Shown: positions 44,096 to 52,989, numbered from the stretch's first letter. The stretch: 64,000 nt of DNA from an uncultured Corynebacterium sp. (GCF_946998835.1 NZ_CAMQAZ010000013.1:1-64000); one strand, 5' to 3'. The notes: a model not told the origin generated them from the sequence alone. Translations and numbers: made by a program.

Positions 44096-44109
44096 TAGGC
44101 TCAGTACAC

Positions 44110-44601
44110 ATGCAAGATGTTCAGTGGTTAACCGATGAAGAGCAGCGGTTATGGCGTTCAATTCTGAATGCAAAACGGGCCGTTGATAGGTCAATTGACC
44201 TTCAACTGCAAGAATCTCTCGATATTTCCACTGCAGATTTTTCGGTTCTTGTTGTTCTCTCCGAGGCCGAAAACAACGTTGTGCGCATGCGCACACTGTG
44301 CGAGTCCCTGGACTGGGACCGCAGCCGAATGTCGCATCAAATTACCCGGATGGAGCGACGCGGACTGGTAACCAAGGAGCGCTGTGCCTGCGATAACCGT
44401 GGTATCGATGTCACACTCACCGAACACGGCCGAAACGTGATTGAAAAAGCCGCGCCGAACCATGTGAAGCTCGTGCGCCACGTTTTGTTTGATGTATTGG
44501 GCGAAAATATCGACTATCAGGGGATTTCGGCTGTGTTGGACAGAATCACCGAGACCGCCGATGCAACGGTCACCAACCCAATTGGTGAAAAAGGGGAGTA
44601 G
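44110..44601 (+). CDS. MarR-family winged-helix regulator (first of two paralogs)
   Basis: A protein of 163 residues with a MarR-type winged helix: ADFSVLVVLSEAENNVVR (dimer and first helices), LCESLDWDRSRMSHQITRME (helix-turn-helix, about 65-84) and RRGLVTKERCACDNRGIDVTLT-like wing segments. It starts 14 bp after the Rad50-like gene and is probably in the same transcript. The next gene is a clear paralog. It may control the DNA-processing operon or the genes beyond. The ribosome site is weak. Confidence 0.85.
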   Translation: MQDVQWLTDEEQRLWRSILNAKRAVDRSIDLQLQESLDISTADFSVLVVLSEAENNVVRMRTLCESLDWDRSRMSHQITRMERRGLVTKERCACDNRGIDVTLTEHGRNVIEKAAPNHVKLVRHVLFDVLGENIDYQGISAVLDRITETADATVTNPIGEKGE

Positions 44602-44672
44602 TTAAAACTTTTTTGAAGCTGTTTTCCCATTTGCCTCCACTGCCTAGGCTTTCACCATTAGCCTTGAGCAGT

Positions 44673-45125
44673 ATGAACTCCTATGAATGGCTAAGCGATG
44701 ACGAACAGCTCTTTTGGCAGTCGATGGTGTCTGCTTTTCGCGAGGTAGAGCGCAATATTGAGCGCAGCCTACGCAGCCGAACCGGGCTAACGTTCGCGGA
44801 CTTTACACTGCTTATCGCTTTGCATGAGGTGGAAGATGGCATCCTGCATGTCGACAGGATTTGTGACCGGCTGAAGTGGAACCATCCCCGCGCGCTGCTG
44901 CACACCAAAAGGCTGGAAAAGCGCGGTTTTATTCACACCGAAGATCACGGCGAAGACCCCGACTCTGATTACGTCGTCGTCCTGACAGGCGTCGGCCGCC
45001 ATGTATTTGCCGAGGCCGCACCAGATTATGTGGACACCGTCCGAGAGGAAGTAATTACACCACTTGCCGACGGAGACCGCGAAGTGATGCTGAGGTGTTT
45101 CCAAGCGGTCCTCGATAGGAAATAA
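44673..45125 (+). CDS. MarR-family winged-helix regulator (second paralog)
   Basis: A protein of 150 residues, aligned end to end with the preceding gene product: both begin with a Tyr/Trp-Leu-Ser/Thr-Asp-Asp/Glu-Glu-Gln segment followed by FWQSM or LWRSI. The helix-turn-helix is RICDRLKWNHPRALLHTKRL, with the wing RGFIHTEDHGEDPDSD. The ATG at 44673 is chosen by this alignment; the frame is open further upstream to a TTG at 44613. Tandem duplication is the likely origin. A good terminator closes the transcript behind it, separating it from the iron importer. Confidence 0.82.
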   Translation: MNSYEWLSDDEQLFWQSMVSAFREVERNIERSLRSRTGLTFADFTLLIALHEVEDGILHVDRICDRLKWNHPRALLHTKRLEKRGFIHTEDHGEDPDSDYVVVLTGVGRHVFAEAAPDYVDTVREEVITPLADGDREVMLRCFQAVLDRK

Positions 45126-45151
45126 ATTCTCTACGACCACGTCCGCTCTGC

Positions 45152-45190
45152 CCTGCTAGCAAAAACTGCCACTAGCAGGGCTCTTTTTTA
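45152..45190 (+). terminator. rho-independent terminator after the MarR pair
   Basis: The stem GCCCTGCTAG pairs perfectly with CTAGCAGGGC around a 12-base loop, followed by CTCTTTTTTA. It ends the transcript of the SNF2-to-MarR block. Confidence 0.9.
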
Positions 45191-45206
45191 TTCTCGACTC
45201 AAGCTG

Positions 45207-45225
45207 TAAGGTAAGGCGTGCCTAA
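45207..45225. promoter_or_regulatory. DtxR box (iron-dependent repressor site)
   Basis: TAAGGTAAGGCGTGCCTAA is a 19-bp interrupted palindrome close to the corynebacterial DtxR consensus TTAGGTTAGGCTAACCTAA. It lies about 85 bp upstream of the importer's first gene. The operon should be repressed when iron is plentiful. Confidence 0.85.
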
Positions 45226-45309
45226 TGCAAAAAGGTAAGTGTCAACTTCATTTTGTGCACCCTAAACACCAAAAGCTACGCACTAAAAACAACACAGAAA
45301 TAAGAAAGT

Positions 45310-46512
45310 ATGAGAGCCAATATATTCGCCAAGGCAAAAGGAATGCCGAAAACCAAAACCCTCGCTGCCATCGGATGCGCAGCGCTGAGCTTCGTCGCCA
45401 CAGCTTGTGGTGCCGACGCGGAGTCGAACGAGGCTGCCGTCAACAAGGGTGAACTCACGGTCACTGACGTCGCCGGTCGCACGGTGACCTTTGACAAGCA
45501 GCCAGAGCGAGTCGTGCTCGGTGAAGGCCGCGCCATGTTCGTCACCGCGATGCTCGACCGCGATAACCCGGGCGAACATATTGTCGCCATGGGCAGCGAC
45601 CTCCACAAGGCCGCACCGTCCTTCGAAGCCAAGCTCTTCGAGTCGAACCCAGAGCTGAAGGACATGCCAACCATCGGCAATATAGCCAAGGGCGATGTCA
45701 CGGTGGAAAACCTCATCTCGCACAACCCGGACGTGGTCGTTATGACCCTCGACCACAAGAAGGCCGCTGAAGAGTCTGGTTTCCTCACCAAGCTCGATCA
45801 GGCGGGTCTGCAGTACATCTTCACTGACTTCCGCCAAAAGCCGCTGGAGAACACCGCCAAGTCCGTCGAGCTTCTCGGCCAGATTGTCGACGAGCAGGAC
45901 ACGGCAAAGAAGTTCACTGACTTCTACACCAAACGCGTCAACGAGATCACCGAGCGTGCCGCCAAGCTCGAAGACAAGCCAAAGACCTTCGTCTGGCGAG
46001 CAGCCGGCCTCAAGGATTGCTGCTCGACAGTCAACAAGTCCAACCTCGGCGACCTCGTCACGGCCGTCGGCGGTGAGAACCTCGGTGACAGTCTCCTCGA
46101 CACCGAGTCCGGCGACGTGACCGCAGAGAAGGTCCTGTCCGTTCAGCCCGAGAGAATCATCGCCACCGGTGGTTCCTGGGCACTCGACCCGAAGAAGCCT
46201 GAAGTTCTGCCGCACGTCGAACTCGGCTACACCGCCTCCCCGGAGACTGCTCAGCGCACTCTGGAAGGCCTGCTGAAGACCCCGGGCTTCGACACGCTAA
46301 CAGCACCGAAGAAGGGCGAACTGCACGCCGCCTTCCACCAGTTCTACGACTCGCCGTACAACGTCTTTGCCCTTGAGCAGTTTGCGAAGTGGATCCACCC
46401 CGAAGAGTTCACGGACCTCGATCCGGTCGCGGACTTCGCCAAGTTCCACAAAGATTACCTGCCCTTCGAGCTCAGCGGCACCTTCTTCACCTCGTTGGAG
46501 CCGACCAAGTAA
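45310..46512 (+). CDS. iron-siderophore ABC transporter, substrate-binding lipoprotein
   Basis: A protein of 400 residues. After a lysine-containing start and a hydrophobic stretch comes the lipobox VATAC; the Cys would be lipid-anchored. The body is a FecB/FhuD-like two-lobed binding protein: ELTVTDVAGRTVTFDKQPER at the front, NPDVVVMTLDH in the first lobe, and RIIATGGSWALDPK in the second. It catches a ferric siderophore or heme-like ligand outside the cell. The start may be the ATG at 45310 or the one at 45343, which gives a more typical lipoprotein signal and has AAGG upstream. A DtxR box precedes it; permease and ATPase genes follow. Confidence 0.9.
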   Translation: MRANIFAKAKGMPKTKTLAAIGCAALSFVATACGADAESNEAAVNKGELTVTDVAGRTVTFDKQPERVVLGEGRAMFVTAMLDRDNPGEHIVAMGSDLHKAAPSFEAKLFESNPELKDMPTIGNIAKGDVTVENLISHNPDVVVMTLDHKKAAEESGFLTKLDQAGLQYIFTDFRQKPLENTAKSVELLGQIVDEQDTAKKFTDFYTKRVNEITERAAKLEDKPKTFVWRAAGLKDCCSTVNKSNLGDLVTAVGGENLGDSLLDTESGDVTAEKVLSVQPERIIATGGSWALDPKKPEVLPHVELGYTASPETAQRTLEGLLKTPGFDTLTAPKKGELHAAFHQFYDSPYNVFALEQFAKWIHPEEFTDLDPVADFAKFHKDYLPFELSGTFFTSLEPTK

Positions 46513-46542
46513 CCCACCTCCCACCACCGAAGAAGGATTCCG

Positions 46543-47718
46543 ATGACATACACCAACCTGCACGCTCCCGCGTCAGGGCTTGACGACGAACCCCGCGAGC
46601 CCACCTCCACCAACGACACGGGCGGTCAAAAGGCGCGGCCCGCTGCCGAACAGCACGAGTGTCCGTCGTCAAGCATGACCTACGACTCTGCGCGACAGTA
46701 CCGACGACGCTCGGCCCGGAAGATCGCCATCATTGCGGTGCTGGTAGGCCTGGCCGTGTGTGCATTTGTGGTGGCCACAATCGTGGGGCCGATGGCGCTG
46801 AGTGTGGGTGACGTTGTCCACGGCATCGTGCGCCCGAATGATGTTGACGAAACCACTCGCACGGTGCTGTGGAAGCTGCGTCTGCCGGCATCGGTGATGG
46901 CTGTGCTGATTGGTGCAGCGCTGTCGCTTGCCGGAGCGCAGATGCAAACGATCCTCGACAACCCGCTGGCCGAGCCTTTTACTCTCGGCATTTCGGCCGC
47001 AGCGGCATTTGGTGGGGCGGCATCGATTGTGCTCGGTTGGGTGATTATTCCGCATCCGCAGTTCAACCTCGCAGCTGTGGCCTGGGTGTCATCGGTGATT
47101 GCCGTTGCGATCGTGGCGGCGGCATCAGTGTGGCGCGGCTCGGGTAAGGAGTCGATGATTCTGCTGGGTATTGGCCTGGTATTTCTGTTTCAGGCGCTGC
47201 TGGCGCTGCTGCAGTACCGCGCGACTACCGAGGCGCTGCAACAGATCGTGTTTTGGACGATGGGCTCTTTGCAGCGTGCGAACTGGGTGGCCAACGGCAT
47301 CATCGCGGCAGCGCTGCTGATCGCGATTCCGTTTACTATTCGCTATGCCTGGGCGCTGACAGTGCTGAGGCTGGGGGATGCCCGCGCCAAAGCCCTGGGT
47401 ATCAATGTGGATAGGCTGCGCATTACGACGCTGATTGTGGCCTCGCTGTTGGCGGCCACGGCCGTGGCTTTTGCCGGCATCATCGGGTTTATCGGGCTGG
47501 TCGGTCCGCATATCGCACGCATGCTGGTCGGTGAGGAGCAGCGCTTCTTTGCCCCGGCGTCGATGGCGGCGGGCGCGGCGCTGCTTGCGGGGGCCCATGC
47601 GGTGTCCATCACGGTGGTGCCCGGCGTGGCGGTGCCGATTGGCATCATCACCGCAATCGTCGGTGTCCCATTCTTTATCGGCCTGGTTTTCCTACGCAAG
47701 AGGACGGTGTGGAACTAA
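46543..47718 (+). CDS. iron-siderophore ABC transporter permease (FecCD family)
   Basis: A protein of 391 residues with about ten membrane helices of the FecCD/BtuC type. Typical segments are LRLPASVMAVLIGAALSLAGA, QTILDNPLAEPFTLGISAAAA and IIGFIGLVGPHIARML, where the last is the coupling helix to the ATPase. The first 60 residues are an extra polar cytoplasmic arm not usual in the family. The ATG follows AAGGA closely. It is the only permease gene, so it likely forms a homodimer. Its stop overlaps the ATG of the ATPase gene (TAATG). Confidence 0.92.
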   Translation: MTYTNLHAPASGLDDEPREPTSTNDTGGQKARPAAEQHECPSSSMTYDSARQYRRRSARKIAIIAVLVGLAVCAFVVATIVGPMALSVGDVVHGIVRPNDVDETTRTVLWKLRLPASVMAVLIGAALSLAGAQMQTILDNPLAEPFTLGISAAAAFGGAASIVLGWVIIPHPQFNLAAVAWVSSVIAVAIVAAASVWRGSGKESMILLGIGLVFLFQALLALLQYRATTEALQQIVFWTMGSLQRANWVANGIIAAALLIAIPFTIRYAWALTVLRLGDARAKALGINVDRLRITTLIVASLLAATAVAFAGIIGFIGLVGPHIARMLVGEEQRFFAPASMAAGAALLAGAHAVSITVVPGVAVPIGIITAIVGVPFFIGLVFLRKRTVWN

Positions 47719-48509
47719 TGAGTGTAATTCTCGATGTCAATGGCGTAGTCGCGGGCTATGGTAAACGACAAGTGCTGCGCGGGGCATCAATGTGCACGCT
47801 GAAACCGGGGACGGTGACAGGGCTGCTCGGGCCAAACGCTGCGGGCAAGTCCACATTGATGACGACACTGGCGGGGATTCGAAAGCCGATGTCCGGCGAG
47901 ATTACCGTGACCCGTGACAACAAGCAGATTACCGGCTCTGAGCTGCGCGACGTCGTGGGCTACGTGCCGCAGGACCTGTCTGCCAGTGCCTCGCTGACTG
48001 CGTTTGAGTCGGTGCTGGTCTCTGGGCGACGTGCTGGGCGGCTACGTGTGCGGGGCTCCGAGATTGAACACACGGCGGCGGTTCTCCGAAAGGTCGGAAT
48101 TGAGCACCTTGCCGACCGCTTCGTCGGAGAACTCTCGGGTGGCCAACGCCAACTCGTCGCCGTCGCGCAGATGTTCGTCCGCGAACCCGAGATCATGCTT
48201 CTCGACGAACCCACCTCGGCCCTCGACCTACGCCACCAGGTGGAACTGCTACAGCTGATTCGCGCGGAGGTCGCCTCACGGAGCTCCTTGGCGCTCGTCG
48301 CAATCCATGATCTCAATCTCGCAGCTCGCTACTGCGATGAGCTGGTCATGCTTCACGACGGCCACGTGGTTGCCCAGGGAAGTCCTGCTAACGTACTTAC
48401 TCCCGATCTTCTGGCCAGCGCCTATGGAATTAGAGCCCGCGTGCTTGATGACGGTGGCGTGCCTGTTGTCTGCCCCATTGAGGAAGTGCAGGTCTCTGAG
48501 GCTGCGTAG
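47718..48509 (+). CDS. iron-siderophore ABC transporter ATPase
   Basis: A protein of 263 residues with all ABC motifs: Walker A GPNAAGKST (about 38), Q-loop YVPQDLSA, signature ELSGGQRQLVAVAQ, Walker B IMLLDEPTSALD and switch HDLNLAARY. It powers the importer formed with the two genes before it. The ATG at 47718 shares a base with the permease stop; a GTG three codons earlier in the same frame is less likely. The C-terminal part (DDGGVPVVCPIEEV) is typical of FepC/FhuC-type proteins. Confidence 0.92.
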   Translation: MSVILDVNGVVAGYGKRQVLRGASMCTLKPGTVTGLLGPNAAGKSTLMTTLAGIRKPMSGEITVTRDNKQITGSELRDVVGYVPQDLSASASLTAFESVLVSGRRAGRLRVRGSEIEHTAAVLRKVGIEHLADRFVGELSGGQRQLVAVAQMFVREPEIMLLDEPTSALDLRHQVELLQLIRAEVASRSSLALVAIHDLNLAARYCDELVMLHDGHVVAQGSPANVLTPDLLASAYGIRARVLDDGGVPVVCPIEEVQVSEAA

Positions 48510-48625
48510 TGCGGTTTTGGTCGGGGTTAGGCTGGGTGTTTAGCTTGGGTGTGGGGCCTTTCGCTAATCGCCCCAGCCAAGTGGTAACATCTTTTCTCGT
48601 TGCACTTGTTGTACTTGTGCCATAC

Positions 48626-48698
48626 GCCCCCGTAGCTCAGTGGATAGAGCGCCGGTTTCCGGTACCGAAGGTCGGAGGTTCGACTCCTCTCGGGGGCA
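48626..48698 (+). tRNA. tRNA-Arg (anticodon CCG)
   Basis: A complete 73-nt cloverleaf. The acceptor GCCCCCG pairs with CGGGGGC and is followed by discriminator A. The D-stem is GCTC/GAGC, and the anticodon loop TTCCGGT holds CCG at 48659-48661. The T-arm is GGAGG-TTCGACT-CCTCT. One C-A mismatch sits at the top of the anticodon stem. CCA is not encoded. It reads CGG codons. Confidence 0.95.
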
Positions 48699-48703
48699 CG
48701 GGT

Positions 48704-48763
48704 CATCCCTCAAGCGATTAGGTCTGATTAGGTTCGCCTGATTGCTTGAGGGATTTTTATTTT
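48704..48763 (+). terminator. terminator of tRNA-Arg, shared with the convergent gene
   Basis: A long hairpin pairs ATCCCTCAAGCGATTA with TGATTGCTTGAGGGAT, with two mismatches and an 18-base loop. TTTTTATTTT follows on the plus strand. It reaches the stop codon of the minus-strand gene at 48762 and may serve both. Confidence 0.85.
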
Positions 48764-49166
48764 AGCTGCTGGTGGGGACGGTTGATGTTGTGGGCACCGG
48801 TGCGGTGTTTATAGTGGCTGCACCTGTTTGCTCTGGCAACAGCGATCCGCCGAGAAGAAAAGCTGCAATAGCTACCGGAGCAACAATCTTCCACTTCCTG
48901 TCATACTTTTTCGGTTCTTCCAGCGGGGCTAGGAAGCGGAGATCTTCCTCGTTGAGATATTCGTAGGTCTTTGCGAGTTGCGCATGCTCGTCGAGGTACT
49001 CTTGGTCCTTTTTCTCGCAATGAAACCACCACACTGCTGGCCCTCCAATAGCAAAAGCTAGTAGCAGGGAGGGGAGTAGCTCCGACGTGCCAGCGGTGAA
49101 TCCGTTTATGAGAAGTAGGGCTCCGATTACCAGGCCGGTATAGGAGAGTACTCGTTTCTTCTTCAT
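48762..49166 (-). CDS. small membrane protein of unknown function
   Basis: A protein of 134 residues with three hydrophobic helices (about 8-23, 29-46 and 94-110). A charged cytoplasmic loop lies between the second and third (HCEKKDQEYLDEHAQLAKTYEYLNEEDLR in two parts, with a predicted helix). The C-terminal 20 residues are Thr/Pro/Ser-rich and probably external. I do not recognise a family. GAAAG lies upstream of the ATG. The composition looks ordinary for the host. Confidence 0.65.
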   Translation of the reverse strand: MKKKRVLSYTGLVIGALLLINGFTAGTSELLPSLLLAFAIGGPAVWWFHCEKKDQEYLDEHAQLAKTYEYLNEEDLRFLAPLEEPKKYDRKWKIVAPVAIAAFLLGGSLLPEQTGAATINTAPVPTTSTVPTSS

Positions 49167-49331
49167 TTGATCTTTCTTTCATAGGTGCTGTGACCAACGG
49201 CGAGGGGATAAGGAAACGCCGCACCTAAAGAAATATCAGCATTGGTGGATTTAAAAACAATTAATTCGAACATAATGGCGTTTGCGCTGTATCGACGCGG
49301 AGTCTTTCAAAATCTTTAGAGTGTTTTTAAA

Positions 49332-49640
49332 TCACCGTTGCTCTAGCGGCACAGCCCGATGGAGGAATTCGAGTTGCTCGGCAATGATTTCGGTGAACTC
49401 CGGCTCCATGTACAGCGCGAAGTGGCCACTACGGTGAACTCGTAAAGTGATTTGCTTGATATCTAAAAGCTGTCGAGGTTCACCGTCGCTTTCGCCGAAG
49501 TATCGGTAATCGAAAACCACAATAATATAGCTGGCCTGCGCGAACTCTTCAGCGTAGCGGTAGAGGCACAGCGCTCGGGGAGTACCAAAGCCATGCCCCA
49601 TCGCTACAGCCGGAGTCTTCAGTCCCAGAGTTTTCGTCAC
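49332..49640 (-). pseudogene. alpha/beta hydrolase with a large internal deletion
   Basis: The 102-residue frame joins the front of an alpha/beta hydrolase (VAMGHGFGTPRAL as oxyanion-hole strand, then VVFDYRYFGESDGEPRQLLD) directly to its end (SGHFALYMEPEFTEIIAEQL). The middle, about 150-200 residues with the nucleophile Ser and the catalytic Asp, is missing. The cut lies near 49450-49470. The frame is kept across it, so a short protein could still be made, but it cannot be an active hydrolase. A stop codon lies upstream in frame and the GTG start is poor. The neighbouring bases also show no ribosome site. Confidence 0.75.
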
Positions 49641-49771
49641 ACTCGTGCCCAGGTTGCCATTGGGCCGTTAGACCGCGGCTGCACACCGCACTCCGTTCGA
49701 TTCGAACCATTCATCACTGCGTGTCGATCCGTTATGCGAGCCGCTCATGAAAAAATGCTCCCTGGTGGCTC

Positions 49772-50515
49772 CTACCCAGCAATAATCACAATCAGCGTAC
49801 GTGGTCCGTGGACACCTTCGACTCGAGCAAGCTCGATGTCCGAGGTCGCAGAAGGCCCCGAAATCATGGTGATGGGAGCGGTCGGATCACTCTCGCGGAG
49901 GCGGGAAATAGCCTCCGGAATGCCATAGACAATTGTGGACGTAGGCACAACGCAGATGTGAATGTCCGGCACCAAGGTCAGCGCACGACGCCCTGAGGTA
50001 GCCGATCCATCCAAGAAGACGGTGCCGGTCTCGGCGCAGGTGACGGCCGAACTGGTGACGATTGCATCGAGTTCGTCCAGTTCTCGGGCGTTGAAACCGG
50101 TGTCGACGCGCAGCTCAACCGACGAACCATCAGCAGCTGACCCATCCGCAGCGTCACCTAACCCCGCCACCCACTGGCGGTCCAAACCCTCGGGGATACC
50201 AACCAGATGAGCGCCGGCCTCGGCAATCGCCTTCTTCACAGCCTCATTGATTTCAGTTGCCGAGCTGCCACAGCGGCGCACGTCGGCTTTGTAATCGGCA
50301 ATGCGCTCGTCGGCAAGCGAAATGATCTCTTCGGCCGCTAGGTCGGAGGATCGCTCGTAGTCGCGGGGGATATCGAAATGCGCGCCGGGCTCGCCAGGGA
50401 TAATGCCCACGTCAGAGGCCAAGTCACGGCCTTCGAAGGCGATTTTTTGAGCGCTGCGGATGCGTTCGAGAATGTCGCTTTTGGCAATGTTCGCAGATGT
50501 TGAGGAATGGGACAT
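49772..50515 (-). CDS. lutC: lactate utilization protein LutC (LUD domain)
   Basis: A protein of 247 residues made of one LUD (DUF162) domain: VDTGFNARELDELDAIVTSS, then CAETGTVFLDGS and the ending GVHGPRTLIVIIAG are typical. With LutA and LutB it forms the iron-sulfur complex that oxidises L-lactate to pyruvate. The ATG at 50513-50515 has GGAGG seven bases upstream, inside the end of lutB. It is the last gene of the operon. Confidence 0.92.
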   Translation of the reverse strand: MSHSSTSANIAKSDILERIRSAQKIAFEGRDLASDVGIIPGEPGAHFDIPRDYERSSDLAAEEIISLADERIADYKADVRRCGSSATEINEAVKKAIAEAGAHLVGIPEGLDRQWVAGLGDAADGSAADGSSVELRVDTGFNARELDELDAIVTSSAVTCAETGTVFLDGSATSGRRALTLVPDIHICVVPTSTIVYGIPEAISRLRESDPTAPITMISGPSATSDIELARVEGVHGPRTLIVIIAG

Positions 50516-50517
50516 CG

Positions 50518-52116
50518 CTAGGCCTCCTTGCCGGAATTACTGGACTTGCCGGAATTGTCAGACATGTCGGGCTTGTTGGCATCCGACAGACCATTAATCT
50601 TGGTCGGAACCTGATTGGCGGATTCGTGAGCAAGCTCCGTGGTCAGATCCTGCGAGCCCCACAGTGAGCGGAACGGCTTTTTTGGCGGAACCGGAGTATC
50701 ACGCACATCCGACCACCCACCGAGGAAGAGCGGCAGCCAGTGAATCTCGCCGTCCTTCAACCCGAGTACGCGGGCGAGGGAGGCCATCTTGGCGCTCATA
50801 TTCCACAGCTTCTCGTTGCCCATAATGAACCCGAGAGTGCTAAAGAGCTTGCCCTCCACCGGCGGACGATGCTCGGAAACCTTACGGTGGCGCAACTCCA
50901 GCAGTGCCGCGGGGATGTCAATCCGCACCGGGCAGACCTCAAAGCAAGCCCCGCACAGCGAGGAGGCGTAGGGCAGCGAAGCATTCGGATCATCGTAGGA
51001 ATCCATGCCGGTGAGCTGCGGAGACAAAATCGCACCAATCGGGCCCGGGTAGACCGAACCGTAAGCATGACCGCCCACGTGCTCGTAAACCGGGCAGATA
51101 TTCAGGCACGCAGAGCAGCGAATGCACTTCAGTGCCTCGCGCCCAATCGGATCGGCAAGTGTTGCCGAGCGCCCATTATCCAGCAGTACAACGTGGAAAT
51201 TCTTCGGGCCGTCGCCCTCCGTAGTCCCCGTCCACAGGGAGGTGTAGGGGTTCATACGCTCGCCTGTCGACGACCGCGGCAGCAGCTGCAAGAAAACTTC
51301 CAAATCCTGGAAGGTGGGAAGCAGCTTTTCAATACCCATCACAGAAATCAGTGTCTCCGGCAGCGTGAGACACATGCGGCCGTTGCCCTCAGACTCGACG
51401 ACGGCCACGGTGCCGGTCTCGGCGACACCGAAGTTGGCACCGGAGATTGCAACCTTGGCTTCCATAAACTGCTCGCGCAGGAACTTACGGGATGCCTCGG
51501 CCAAATCGGCCGGATTTGCTTTCAGACCTGGGTCGACTCCGGGGATTCCATTGAGGAAGATCTCGCGAATATCTTCGCGATTGCGGTGGATAGCAGGCAC
51601 CAGGATGTGGCTCGGCATATCGTCGGCAAGCTGAACGATGAGCTCCGCCAGATCAGTTTCGCGGGCGGTGATGCCGGCGTCGGCAAGCGCTTCGTTCAAA
51701 CCGATTTCCTGGGTGGCCATCGACTTGATCTTGACGACCTTGTCCTCGCCAGTCTCCTTGACCAGGTCAGTGATGATGCGGTTCGCCTCGGCGGCATCGC
51801 GCGCCCAGTGCACATGACCACCAGCGTTTGTGACCGACTCTTCGAACTGTTCCAGCAGCTCCGGCAGACGCGCCATGACATCGCGCTTGATGTGGCTGCC
51901 CGCGAGCCGCAGCTGCTCCCAATCATTCTTCTCCGCTACGACATGCGCACGCTTCTCACGAATCGAACGCGTGGCGTGACCGACATTTTCGCGCATGCGC
52001 GTGTTCTTGAGTTCCTCGTGCGCCGCGGCTGTGAATCCGCGCTCACCGCGCAGATGGCCGACATCGTGCGACGCGCGTGGGGGAAGAGCTGGCATGCCGA
52101 CGTTAATTGCAACCAT
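50518..52116 (-). CDS. lutB: lactate utilization iron-sulfur protein LutB
   Basis: A protein of 532 residues. The N-terminal LUD domain (about 60-300) includes ANFGVAETGTVAVVESEGNG. Two 4Fe-4S motifs follow: CIRCSACLNICPVYEH (about 331) and CGACFEVCPVRIDIP (about 385). The end is a Ser/Asn/Gly-rich tail. It passes electrons within the LutABC complex. The ATG shares a base with the lutA stop (TAATG), and lutC follows two bases after its stop, so all three are coupled. The tail after residue 490 is longer than usual. Confidence 0.93.
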   Translation of the reverse strand: MVAINVGMPALPPRASHDVGHLRGERGFTAAAHEELKNTRMRENVGHATRSIREKRAHVVAEKNDWEQLRLAGSHIKRDVMARLPELLEQFEESVTNAGGHVHWARDAAEANRIITDLVKETGEDKVVKIKSMATQEIGLNEALADAGITARETDLAELIVQLADDMPSHILVPAIHRNREDIREIFLNGIPGVDPGLKANPADLAEASRKFLREQFMEAKVAISGANFGVAETGTVAVVESEGNGRMCLTLPETLISVMGIEKLLPTFQDLEVFLQLLPRSSTGERMNPYTSLWTGTTEGDGPKNFHVVLLDNGRSATLADPIGREALKCIRCSACLNICPVYEHVGGHAYGSVYPGPIGAILSPQLTGMDSYDDPNASLPYASSLCGACFEVCPVRIDIPAALLELRHRKVSEHRPPVEGKLFSTLGFIMGNEKLWNMSAKMASLARVLGLKDGEIHWLPLFLGGWSDVRDTPVPPKKPFRSLWGSQDLTTELAHESANQVPTKINGLSDANKPDMSDNSGKSSNSGKEA

Positions 52117-52904
52117 TACTTCTCACCTCGCAATGGAGTCTCTTGGCGGTTGCGCAAGTCAAAAGGAGTGTCCTTAGTAGAGGCCAGAATTTCGGCCAAG
52201 TGGATAGCGTGCACTCCCGAATCCTGGCGACGTAGCGCGCCACCGATATTGAGCAGACAAGAGGCGTCACCAGCGGTGACGAACTCTGCTTCCGTTGCGC
52301 GAATATTGGCTGTCTTGTCGGCAACCATCGCAGCGGAAGTCTCCGCATTCTTCACCGAGAAGGTGCCGCCGAAACCACAGCACTCCGCCGCGCCGGGCAG
52401 CTCGCGCAAATCGATGCCATCGACTGCGCTGAGCAGCCGCCACGGGCGGTCGCCCACTTTGAGCACACGCAAGCTGTGGCAAGTGGAGTGGTAGGTCACC
52501 GAGTGGGGGAAGTACGCGCCGACATCCGTCACTCCAGCGACATCGGTGATGAACTCTGAGAGATCCAGCGTCTTGTTCGCACAGGCCTGTGCTGCGTGGG
52601 TCTGTGCGCGAGTGCCGTAGCGGGCAGCAATCATCGGATGCTGGTGGCGGACTGCGCCGGCGCAGGAGCCGGACGGGGCGACGACGTAGTCGATGGAGGA
52701 ATCTGCAAACGCATCGGCGTACGTGTCTAGCTGTGGGAGGATTTCCTTCTGGTACCCGGTGTTGACGTGCATCTGGCCACAGCAGGTTTGTTGTGGTGGA
52801 AAGACCACATCGCATCCGAGGCGTGCGAGGACTCTGGCGGTAGCGCTCACTGCATCTGGAAACATGATGTCCCCAATGCAGGTCGCGAAAAGTGCTACTT
52901 TCAC
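52116..52904 (-). CDS. lutA: lactate utilization protein LutA (CCG domains)
   Basis: A protein of 262 residues with two cysteine-rich CCG-type domains: FPPQQTCCGQMHVNTGY in the first and GAAECCGFGGTFSVKN in the second. Such domains bind a non-cubane 4Fe-4S cluster, as in glycolate oxidase GlcF and heterodisulfide reductase. The GTG at 52904 starts the conserved VKVALFATCIGD and has GGAG five bases upstream; a start at 52937 would add eleven unconserved residues. It heads lutABC. No LldR-type regulator gene is adjacent. Confidence 0.92.
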   Translation of the reverse strand: MKVALFATCIGDIMFPDAVSATARVLARLGCDVVFPPQQTCCGQMHVNTGYQKEILPQLDTYADAFADSSIDYVVAPSGSCAGAVRHQHPMIAARYGTRAQTHAAQACANKTLDLSEFITDVAGVTDVGAYFPHSVTYHSTCHSLRVLKVGDRPWRLLSAVDGIDLRELPGAAECCGFGGTFSVKNAETSAAMVADKTANIRATEAEFVTAGDASCLLNIGGALRRQDSGVHAIHLAEILASTKDTPFDLRNRQETPLRGEK

Positions 52905-52989
52905 GGTCGCTCCAAAAATGGGTTGAGGGTAAGGCAATGTTTTCCTACCTGAATGCTACGCCTAGGTCCGGATTAAATCTGTCCTCAAC

